Assembly (NCBI RefSeq): GCF_000801105.2
Contig: NC_079516.1
Location: 12,462,001-12,526,000, forward strand
DNA from: Raphanus sativus
Taxonomy: Eukaryota; Streptophyta; Magnoliopsida; Brassicales; Brassicaceae
Length of the DNA stretch: 64,000 nucleotides
Direction of reading: 5' to 3'
Shown: piece after piece, positions 55,149 to 64,000 of the stretch
Position numbering within the stretch: the stretch's first letter is position 1
Layout of the letters: each line of letters begins with the position of its first letter
Made by a program: the position numbers and the translations under genes
The notes under the pieces: generated by a model
Database searches by the model: none
Seen by the model: only the letters and a program-made list of their open reading frames with translations
What the model was told of the DNA's origin: nothing

Positions 55149-57612
55149 ATGGAACGCTTGATTATTGTTTCTGGGAAGTGGAAAGTTGAGAAAAACAAGT
55201 GGCTATTTGAAGTAGATAATCATCGAGGTAGCATAATAGGTTCTGCCAATGAAGACACCCGATTTGAAGATTTCGTGAAAAACATATTTGAGGATTATGA
55301 AGTTGATTTTGCTGAAAACGACTTGGAACTGAGGTACCTTTTTCCGAAGCAGAATCTACACAATCAAAGCATCAATACACCACCTGTGAAAATAGGAAAC
55401 GATAGGCAGTTTCATTCATTCTTGGATCTTTGCAAAGTTGAGAACGTTCGGCTATGTGTAGAGTTTAAAGTGAAAAAAAATGTTGGGGTAGGAGCTGCCG
55501 AAGATCAGAAACAACCCATACAAGGAGATGACTTGTTCTGTGAAGACGAAGAGGATACAGACGAAGATGGTGATCGGTTCGATTACTGCGACGATTCTGA
55601 TGGAGCAACATCTGATGATGAAAACTTTACTACATATGGGCTTCCACGAGACCATGTACAAGAGGTTAATGGATCTTTTACAAAGATGATTTATGAAAGA
55701 AAGATAGCAGAAAGAGAGTCTCCAATGAGTATGTCTGATTTGCGCTCATTCAAATTTGACGTGGGACAGAATTATGACTCAAAAGACGCATTGGAGAGAC
55801 GTCTGAAGATATGTTCAGTTGTTCACAAGTTTGATTTTGATGTCATTGCATCAACACGCACACTACTTTTTGTAAAATGTTGGCTAAAAGGATGTACATG
55901 GAAACTAAGAGCTACGCCAATAGGTAACTCTTTCAAGTTTACAGTCCGAGTATATGTAGATGAACATACATGCTCCATAACAGAACGCTCATCTCGTTCC
56001 CGACAAGCTACTCCTGAGATTCTTGGACTCTTGTACAAAGATTATATTGGTGCGGTTGAGCCATCTGTTTTGCCAAGTCATGTTTCTACTGCTTTGAACA
56101 TGAGCTTCGGAATCAAGGTTGAATAAACTTGTGCATCAAATATACTTTATTCTCCAGCCTTTACATCCTTTTAAATGTGTTACTGTTTATTGTTTGTTGC
56201 AGATGGATTACTGGAAATCTCATCGTACACTTTTAGTTGCTAGAGATCTCGTAATGGGTTCTTTAGAGAGTGGATATGAGCAATTACCTACTTACCTGCA
56301 CATGATCAGAATATCAAATCCAGGGACTTTAACTCGACTGGAAGTTGATACAAACAACAGATTTAAGTATTTATTTCTTGCATTTGGCGCTAGCATTTCT
56401 GGCTTTCCATTTATGAGGAAGGTTGTGGTGGTTGATGGAACGTTTTTGCAAGGAAAATACAAAGGAACGCTTCTGATTGCAACATCACAGGATGGTAATT
56501 TTCAAATCTTTCCAGTTGCGTTTGCTGTGGTTGACACAGAGAATGATGAATCATGGACATGGTTTTTCCGCCAACTCAGCCGTGTGATCCCTGATGATGA
56601 AGGGTTGGCGTTAATCTCTGACAGGCACAAGTCAATAGAGAAAGCTATTGCAGTGGTGTATCCCTTGGCAAGCAGGGGAATTTGCACGTACCACTTATAT
56701 AAAAACATCTTGTTGAGATACAGATGGCGTGATTTGTTTGGATTGGTAAAAAAAGCCGCCAACTCTTTTAGGTTAACTGACTTTCAAGCAACCTTCGAGA
56801 CAATCAAAGAGTTAAACCCAGCTTTGCATGCATATCTGGAACGTGCTGATGTACGTAAGTGGGCACGAGCTCATTTTAGAGGTGATAGATATAACCTCCT
56901 TACAAGTAACATAGCTGAATCCATAAACAGAGCTTTGTCCGGTGCTAGAAGCTTGCCTATTGTTCACCTTCTAGAGTCAATCAGATTAATGATGACACGC
57001 TGGTTTGCAACAAGAAAACATGATGCTGAGTTGATGAAAACCTCGCTTACTCGTGGTGTAGAGAAGGTGTTGGAGGTAATATATTTTGAATCATGTTATG
57101 TGTTTCATTAGACTATTTTCTAATATACTAAGCTTTAACATTTGCAGGGACGGATACCTATTGCTAATATACTAAAGGTTCAAGCAATAGACATTCATCA
57201 GTCACAAGTGACTGGAGTCTCATCTTTACATGTTGTAAATCTGACTCAGAAGACATGTTCTTGCCGTAGATTTGATTTGGAGAAGCTACCATGTGCTCAT
57301 GCTATAGCTGCTGCGGAAGCTAGAAAGATATCATGTATATCACTTTGTCAGCATTACTATCGGAAGCAAAACTTGTACAATGCTTATTACACTGCTGTTA
57401 TGCCCAAAGATGATACTGCTCCAATTCCAGAAAAGATTGCAAAGATGATATGTTTACCACCTGAGGTCCGCCAACCACCGGGGAGACCAAAAAAATCAAG
57501 ACATAAATCTGTTTTGGAGAAAGTTGCAATTAAGAAGCGGCCACGGAAAGAACACACATGTCGAAATTGTAACCAGGCGGGTCATAATTCTACAACATGT
57601 CCTCTTAAGTGA
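55149..57612 (+). CDS. MuDR-family MULE transposase, 768 aa
   Basis: Three exons, 55149-56117, 56203-57075 and 57148-57612, join in phase 0. Residues 1-70 are the small N-terminal domain of plant MULE proteins. An acidic linker precedes a MuDR/FAR1-like WRKY-GCM1 DNA-binding domain (about 200-275) with C..C (CWLKGC) and H-x-C (HTC). The DDE-type transposase core follows: first Asp in VVVDGTFLQGKYKGT (about 399), second in LISDRHKSIEKA (about 461) and Glu in NIAESINRALS (about 561). A SWIM zinc finger CSCRRFDLEKLPCAHA is at about 650, followed by a basic region PGRPKKSRHKS and a terminal CCHC knuckle CRNCNQAGHNSTTC (about 750). All catalytic and metal-binding residues are present and no stop interrupts the frame. 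The protein should bind the element's ends and cut in the nucleus. Confidence 0.93.
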
Positions 57613-58067
57613 TGAGTTTTCGATTTACTTTGAGACTTTGGTCATCATATTTCATTTACTTTGTTGCTACATGGTCATTAAATTTCGTTTATTTTGTTAC
57701 TTTGTTTAGAAGACTGGTCACTACATTATGGTTCATTTAGTTTGTGTTATAGTTTACATGTCATTTAGTTTGTCTGTCCAAAATTTGTAATGAGCCTAGA
57801 AAAAAGTGAAAGAGACGAGCCAGAATAACGTAGCTAAACCATCAGCGTTAAATAGCATCCAAATTACACATCCGAAAGCAAATACCATCCAAGTAACAAC
57901 CATTCAAAAACAATAAAAAACCTACAGTTATACATCCCAGGAAGAGAAAACCAAACAAACAGGCTACACGTTATACTTCCTAATCCTCCATAGCCACCTC
58001 GTCAAAAATCTCCGCAGCCATCTTCAATCGCATTGCTTGTATGATCTGATCACTTAAGCCTTCAAAC

Positions 58068-60072
58068 TTATACCCCACAGCTAGACATTCTAAGTTTCAC
58101 TGTCGAATTCCCTACATATGGCGGCATTTGAGTCTTTGTAAGCTGGGTTCTTCTTTTGCGTGTAGGCTCCTCCAAACTGGAAGCAATTGCTTCCAACGCA
58201 AGTCTACACTTCACACTTTTCTGCCATTTTAGATGACTCTCCCAACCCTCTGAGGAAACGGATTGGTCATTTAGATGTGGGATAGCAAATGGTTTCTCTA
58301 TCTTCACTTTTTTCAATGGCACTTCATCTATCTTCACTGCCATCATCTTCTTATTCTTCTTCTCTTTTTTTACAACACGTTGTATTGGTAAACCATCAAC
58401 TGAGCTTTTTTTTGTCTGAACCATCCATGACTGTCAAGTATAAAAAAACGAGTTAGTATTTTGTACATAATAAACAGCAGATGAGAGTGTAAACATACCA
58501 TTGTGTTGCTACAAGCCTCGTCTTCATCGTGCGCTTTGGAGTTGCCGGCATCGGATGGAATTTTTTCATTATCCTTCCCTTTAAGAACATTTATTTCTTC
58601 CTGCAATATGGCCATCTTGTTCTTCAACTCAGTCTCAAATAAACCCATTCTAGCTTCCATCTGAGCTTGTACAGAAGCTTCCAATGTCTTAGAAACCCTT
58701 TCGGCTACACTAACATCCATGGTTTCTAGTCTTCCACTCAAGTTGTTAACAGCCTCCAGCAACTTTTGTATTGTGATATTGATGGTGGGCATATCATTAT
58801 GAGATTCTTCCTGCAAAACTCAGAAACCAAAACAGTTTAGATACTAAAACAAAACGAAAATGTTCAATAACACTTGATACATACCATTTCTGAAGCAGTT
58901 TCTTTCCTCTTCTTTCGTTTTGTGGAGGGGCTCTCATCCACTCTATCGGGAACACTAGGTGCAGTGACATGAGTTTTTCTCTTCAGGGGATTGGTAGGTG
59001 GCACTACCTCCCAAAACTTGTCGTTTAGCTGATCATTGAGGATGTCAACTATCATGTTATCCAACTCCTCAGGGGGTTCATCTTCACCCCATTTCGGATA
59101 TCTGTCCTCCATTGCTTTTACAATCATATGCCTTACACGAATCTGCATTGTAAAGTATAACAGATACTTAGTAAAAAAAAATTAGAAAGAGAATTGTCAA
59201 GAAAATAATCGCACCTTCTGATATTTTTTCTTCTCTTGTGCACAGAAGTTAAGGAAGTTGATACGCTGACGAGAACCATGCCATGACAGAAGTGGATCCT
59301 CAGCTTCCTCTATCCGATTGCCATATAACTCTCCTAAACCTGGCACAGATTCGTATATCCAAATTAGCAAAGCATGAACGCAACCATGTAGTGTGTAGCT
59401 CTTCCCAACTTCGTATGTCACCATTTTAATGGAATCCACAAGGCTGGTAAATCCTACACGACCCCATGGATAGCGCTGGAAAGCTGCTGGATCCATCACC
59501 CTTTTCGCCAAATCCAGAGGTATTCTACTATTGCTTGAAATGCCAAATATCCCAATGCATAGTAGACACAACAAGCCAACCATTACACGCTCCTCTCTAG
59601 GCCAGTTTCCGATGACCGAAAAAAGGGCTTGAAGTTCATTAAACTTGGGTCCTTCAGAAATTGGAACTTTCATCTTCAACCAAAAGTCTTCATGAGCCAC
59701 ATCCCACTGTTCTTCCGTGTCATAGGGATCACAATTCAGCCTTGTAATATCTTCAAACTCATACAAAGAGAACCTCATTGGCTGGTCTACTATCAAAGAC
59801 CAAACTTCATGACTGCTCTGAATCGCCAATTGATTCGCAAGAAAGTAATGAACATGTTTTGCAGACCAAGTGTAATCCAACTCCTTCAGCTTGATAATCA
59901 CCCCTACAGCTGATTCTCTCAACTCGTCCCAAACGTCTTTCCCTACATTCTCTTTCAGCGTTTGTAAGTTGCCTAGAAAACAATTGTGGTTCATGCTCCT
60001 ATTTTGAGCAGGCGTTTTACCAATCGGGTAAAGCCGAGGAGGATACTTCCTGTTATCCGAAGATGAGGCCAT
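58068..60072 (-). CDS. DUF1985 accessory protein of the MULE, 596 aa, Ulp1 domain absent
   Basis: Four exons on the minus strand: 60072-59215, 59142-58885, 58810-58499 and 58430-58068, all in phase 0. Residues about 20-270 are a DUF1985 domain (WSAKHVHYFLANQLAI, FEDITRLNC, RVMVGLLCLLCIGIFG, DLAKRVMDPAAFQRYPWGR). A basic segment (STKRKKRKETA), a coiled-coil candidate (ETELKNKMAILQEEINVLKG) and another basic region with nuclear-localisation character follow. DUF1985 proteins of plant MULEs usually continue into a Ulp1 SUMO-protease domain. Here the frame ends RMSSCGV soon after PPYVGNSTVKL, where that domain would be expected to follow. A short stretch in another frame (YKFEGLSDQIIQAMRLKMAAE...MED, 58050 to 57978) suggests that a frameshift or missed intron hides an alternative C-terminus. 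It is convergent with the transposase gene, 455 bases apart. Confidence 0.8.
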
Positions 60073-60186
60073 TCCTTTAAAAAAGCAAATAGAACAAACA
60101 TAAGAAATAGAACAAGAATATACAACATAAATTTTACTCAGTTTGAAAATACTCAGTTTGAAAATAAATCGTGAAGTCATGAACAC

Positions 60187-60996
60187 AAGGTGACATTATT
60201 ACTCATTATAAAATCTGCACGAACCATAATATCACAGGAACCAAATAGAACAAACAAAAGAACCATACTAATTAAGTTTGAAAATATTTACTATCCAAGG
60301 ATAAAGAAAATTGGGGATTTAGGGTTTTAGGGTTTTCAAAATCAATCAATTTCAGAAAAGTTTGTCTTTTTTTCTAAACTTATAGGAAAGTTTATCTAGA
60401 AACAAAGAAAAAAGAAAACAGTTTTTCAATTTAGAAATTAGGGTTTTCAAATTTCAATTTGGGATTTAGGGTCAACTTGCAATCAAATATCCGATAGAGT
60501 AACAGAGAATTACCTTTGATTTGGGTCTCACTGATTAAGTAACTGAGAATTGATGGCGGATCGAGTTCTTGAACAATCTCTTCCGGCAAGATTGAGTTAT
60601 GATGGCAGAGGAAAGAGATGACGCCGATAGAAAGAGTGTCGGACGTTCTTTGATTTTGTCGGACGTTCTCAGAGAAAGAGTTATCGGACGTTCTTTGATG
60701 GAGGTTCTCTCACTTCACAAACTAGAGAAGAAGAACCCGTGTTCTAACCTTTGTCGCAAACTAGAAAAGAAAAGAACGCAGCTTTTTTGTTTTTAATTTT
60801 ATTTATTTCTTTTGATAAAAATCTATTTTATTATTAAATGGGAAATTAAAAGGTAATGGCAAAATTGTGGTTAATGAGTCAATGGTTGGTTTTTAAGTAA
60901 CTTTGACCATCTCGGATTTCAATCTAGTAATTACTAAGTTATTAGAGTTATTTGAGTAATTACTAGAATGATATGCTCTATTCTAGGTAATTTCTC
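60187..60996. other. MULE right non-coding region
   Basis: The accessory gene's promoter must lie here. The sequence GATTTAGGGTTTTAGGGTTTT (about 60316) and another TTAGGGTTTTC copy near 60432 are telo-box-like. A plus-strand 65-codon frame at 60599 has repeated RSLILSDVL/RSLMEVL units from an imperfect repeat of TCGGACGTTCT (three copies, 60637-60690) and is not thought to be a gene. Confidence 0.5.
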
Positions 60997-61005
60997 TATA
61001 ATATA

Positions 61006-61144
61006 TGATATTGCAATGTGTGTATCCAATTTAAACTTTCATATTAGCACGAATCGACTTATACATTAAATGATCCAATAATATTTATTAATCACTCTAA
61101 TTAAAAAAACTAATATGTAGAAATATTAAGACTGACAAAAGTCT
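61006..61144. other. Short AT-rich spacer and BGAL6 3' UTR
   Basis: Only 140 bases separate the MULE's right target duplication from the BGAL6 stop codon, so the element sits in or just beyond the galactosidase gene's 3' UTR. Confidence 0.6.
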
Positions 61145-64000
61145 TCATGAAAGTTGAGATTTAGCTTGATTCGAACCAATAACCGATATCGTATTCAAAG
61201 AAATCCCAAGAGGATCACCACCTTCCTCTTCAAATACCGCCAATAGATTTCCAGATGGTTTCAAAAACTCCCTTGGAATATGATATCTGCATCAATCAGA
61301 TCCATATCATACCCCAACTAAAATGTTGTCTTAGTTCGTAATGCGTAGTTAATGGACATGTGTGACACTTACATAGATTGAGAAGGCTGACCAGAAGGTG
61401 TGAGAAAAGAAACCCAATAACGACCAATGCTTTCACCATTCACCCACACTTCTCCTTTACCCATACTCGTCATGTTCAGCCCCACCGGCTCATCTCCACT
61501 CGGCTCATCAAACATCGTCTGCATGTAAATAACACCCACACTAATTGTATCACACTCACACACGTATTGATAAATTATTATTCATGATACTAGTTACCTT
61601 GTACCAAGCAAGAGGTTGATTCTTAATGAGTCCAGCGTCATTGGTACTCCACTTCATGCTCTCTAGATTCCTCCGTTGATGTAACCTAGCTTTATCCCCA
61701 AGCAAACCCACCTTCACAAGACATATATACATGTTAGGGTTACAGATCAACACATCACATTCATCAATCAGATCACGATCTTGAACTTTTTTATATTACC
61801 AAGTAACCCCATTGAGATCCACTCAAATCAATGGCACTTGTCCCACCACAGCTGATTTGAGCTTTGGTTAGTCCATAAGATTTCCTCTCCATGTAAGCCC
61901 CAGAGTCCTTTTATTCATAGGATGAGGCAAACATGTCAGGGTTCTAATCTTTTGTGTAATACAAAAAACTATTAAACCAGGTTTTGGTTTAAGCAAATAC
62001 CGTACCGGTAAACCGACCATGCCGCTAAGGATTGAAATGTTGTTTTGTCCATTGATTAAGCTAACTGGAACTTGGAGTTTAACCACCGAGATGTTTCTGC
62101 TTCCATGCCCAGATCCTGCAAGAACACACTTCCACTATATGTGAAAACTGAACACATTCGTAACCAAAATACTAGTGTTCTAAAAATCGGTTTAGGGCTA
62201 GATAAGCCGCTCAGACAGCAAATCGGTCACGAACAAAAAAAAAATATTCTAAAACGATCTCTTATAGTTGTGTACCTGCTAGTGCATTGTTGATGAACAC
62301 GTGAACCACATGTCCTAATGACTCAATGTAGAGAGACGGGTTGGTGCAAGATGAACTCGACTCAAACCTTAAATTCAACAAGCCAATACTGTTTTAGTAA
62401 TGAGAAATGAACATTAGGAATGTAGCGGGAAACATGTCATTTATATTACCTTGAAGTGTACCAAAGATAGTCACTCTTGTCCTTTGTCAGGTTAGTATGT
62501 TCCAACAAAGCATTAGTCTTCAAAGTTGTGTCTGAAAATGTTGGGATTGATTCTCTAAACACTTCCCATTTGTCTGGAACGTTGAACAGCTGAACCGGAG
62601 TTGTAACTCTCATGTTCTTCGCTACATTCACCTTTGCTGTTTGATAGATTAGGGTTTTGCAATCCTGAAGAATACCAATTGACTTGGGAAGCAAGCTATA
62701 CGTATTGTTTCTGAACTGTATTTGACTGACTTTAGTCGCGTCGTTGTTCAGCAGGAACGCAACGCATCCGTTTTTCTCATCTTCAAATACATAGGCTTGT
62801 TGCATCGTTCCCGAGGAGAGAACCGTTGGGTTCCCATAAAGCAGAGGATTTGCTGAGGATTTTATAGCAGCGTGAAGCTCCTTCAAGTGACCGTACTTTG
62901 GTTGTCTCAAAAGACCTTTAAACACAAAACAAGATCAGAATCAGATTTACTGATGCTAAGAACCGTATCAAGAGCTTTAGATCGAACCGTATTCATCAAG
63001 AGGAGCTTGATCATAATATCCTGTAATGAAATATTGAGATGATGTCCTTCCAAAGTTTGTTCCACCATGGTACTGTATAAAATTATATTTGATGATGAGT
63101 TCCTAATGTAAATAGACAGGGACGGTGCTAGGCACAACCCAGTGAAACATCGTTTTCATCCTTATAATTTTAAGAAATAGTCTACATAGATATATGCCTC
63201 TAAATTATTTTAAAAAATTCTTTATAAAAGTTATTTCTAAATATTTATGGCCTCAAGATCACTAATGTTTAAAGAAGAAATTTGAATCTTAGTTACCATG
63301 TAGTAGTTAATGTAGCTTCCGTTTTTCGCAATGAAAAGAGCTGCATGGAAAGCAATATCCTCAGCAGATCTAATATAAGGTTCTGCTCCATAAGCTTGAT
63401 AGCTGTATTTACCAAACATAGTTAACTTCTTGAACAAGAAAAGGAAAATTTGAAATGAAGTAAACCCTTACAAAGATGTCCAATCCTCAGTCCACATTTT
63501 CGGTTTACTAGGTGAGTTTGGTCCTGGAAATGTCTCGCCGCATCTCATTCCATTGCACGTATTGATCTACACATTAAATCATCGTATAAGAGGAAAGAAA
63601 CATTGATCTTAAATAGGTAACCGGTAGGGTACGGTACGAACCACTGGATCAGGAGCATCGGGCTGCTTGCACATGATCCATGGCACTCCGGTCTGAAGCC
63701 CTACCGCCGTTTGAGCTGCCCACTTAACGTACGATGCTCCTTTCTCATGAAAAGAGGCCTCCACGTTTCCGTACTCGTTCTCTATCTATAAGATTAAAAC
63801 CACAGAAACTCAAACCTAATGTTACTGTTCTACTATCAGCTATACTAATTAAAAACGAAAAATGAAAAGTGTTGCCCCAGCTCATAACACTGGTTTCAAA
63901 GTTAGTGGTCATGCTTGAGTTTTGTATTACAAATAAGCACTGGTTCGGTTTAGTTAGTTAATTCCTATGTTCGGTTTGGTTCGGTTCCTTGAAATTGAAA
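61145..64000 (-). CDS. BGAL6: Beta-galactosidase BGAL6/MUM2-like (GH35), 5' exons beyond the window
   Basis: The minus-strand gene enters from the right edge. The first visible exon (63785-63642) begins [20 protein letters not shown], containing the acid/base glutamate of GH35 enzymes. The nucleophile lies in KMWTEDWTS of the next exon (63570-63475), and [16 protein letters not shown] sequence follows near 63060. The large exon 62915-62450 carries [16 protein letters not shown] and [18 protein letters not shown]. The C-terminal exons include [26 protein letters not shown] and [13 protein letters not shown], with the stop at 61145. No lectin-like tail follows, as in BGAL6. This family trims galactose from pectin rhamnogalacturonan I side chains in the apoplast; MUM2 is needed for seed mucilage release. 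All visible exons are in frame. The BGAL6 assignment (versus BGAL10) rests on recalled sequence and collinearity with At5g63800. Confidence 0.88.
62168..62258. mobile_element. hAT-like fragment in a BGAL6 intron
   Basis: CTAGTGTTCTAAAAATCGG at 62170 and ATATTCTAAAACGATC near 62246 resemble the CAGTGTTCTAAAA terminus of the MITE in the eRF3-like intron, suggesting a short, decayed relative. No clean target-site duplication was found. Confidence 0.4.

Larger units (their letters stand above)
54227..60996 (+). mobile_element. Autonomous Mutator-like element (6.77 kb), 9-bp TSD
   Basis: The element is bounded by identical 9-base duplications TATAATATA (54218-54226 and 60997-61005). The left end reads AGGAAGTTTACTAAAATGAG; the right end reverse-complemented reads GAGAAATTACCTAGAATAG. 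These are imperfect, low-similarity inverted ends, consistent with MULEs that have short or degenerate terminal repeats. Repeated GTAATTACTAGAAT-like words occur just inside both ends (54265-54275 and 60929-60970). It carries a transposase gene on the plus strand and a convergent accessory gene on the minus strand, both with intact frames and canonical introns, so it may be mobile or recently so. Confidence 0.85.

Noticed and set aside
55452..55661. Minus-strand frames within the MULE transposase
   Set aside because: They are antisense shadows of the intact plus-strand transposase exon.
60599..60796. 65-codon plus-strand frame near the MULE right end
   Set aside because: It is produced by three imperfect TCGGACGTTCT repeats and has no family resemblance. 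Some MULEs have genes near their ends, but this one is not convincing.
1..64000. CRISPR arrays, bacterial operons, rRNA or full tRNA genes
   Set aside because: None is present: spliced genes and plant transposons throughout show a nuclear plant genome, and the only tRNA-like sequences are SINE heads.

Overview
This is a gene-sparse, transposon-rich plant nuclear window. The reading frames, introns and repeat families point to a Brassicaceae genome. Four genes in the right part (a UspA-type receptor-like cytoplasmic kinase, DNA topoisomerase 3-alpha, amino acid permease AAP4 and a BGAL6/MUM2-type beta-galactosidase) appear, from memory of the Arabidopsis map, in the order of the At5g63940 to At5g63800 block. 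Many intervening genes are missing. That pattern fits a fractionated subgenome such as those of Brassica or Raphanus. The genus is an inference.

Layout. 1-6.8 kb: a truncated Ty3/gypsy element, then a decayed copy of the kinase-to-TOP3A interval (homologous to about 25.3-31.5 kb) that has been split by a 3.7-kb Helitron carrying gene fragments, including an OMP-decarboxylase (UMP synthase) piece. 7-10 kb: three short non-autonomous DNA transposons with clear target-site duplications, one of them inside a small secreted-protein-like reading frame. 10.4-11.8 kb: an intact four-exon gene with two NYN-like regions. 12-19.9 kb: decayed exons, a telomere-motif-rich MULE derivative and a phytocystatin (CYS6-like) pseudogene. 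20.1-24.5 kb: a 17-exon eRF3-like translation release factor gene with a shortened N-terminus. 24.8-27.6 kb: UspA-kinase, minus strand. 29.6-35.0 kb: TOP3A, minus strand. 32.9-40.0 kb: a near-identical 3,554-bp direct tandem duplication that adds a promoter-bearing copy of the 5' half of TOP3A.

40.7-42.2 kb: a two-repeat protein of unknown function with a frameshift in repeat 2. 43.3-43.9 kb: a 171-residue unknown protein. 44.2-45.1 kb: a LINE reverse-transcriptase fragment between direct repeats. 47.4-49.5 kb: AAP4. 51.0-52.2 kb: a second small Helitron. 53.6 kb: a tRNA-like SINE. 54.2-61.0 kb: a complete 6.8-kb Mutator-like element with a 9-bp target-site duplication, an apparently intact 768-residue transposase and a convergent 596-residue DUF1985 accessory protein. 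61.1 kb to the right edge: BGAL6, whose 5' exons lie outside the window.

The most informative items are the autonomous MULE, with its array of short internal motifs and two non-autonomous relatives sharing its terminal sequence, and the very recent TOP3A partial duplication. All exon boundaries were assigned by eye from GT/AG sites, reading-frame continuity and recalled family sequences.
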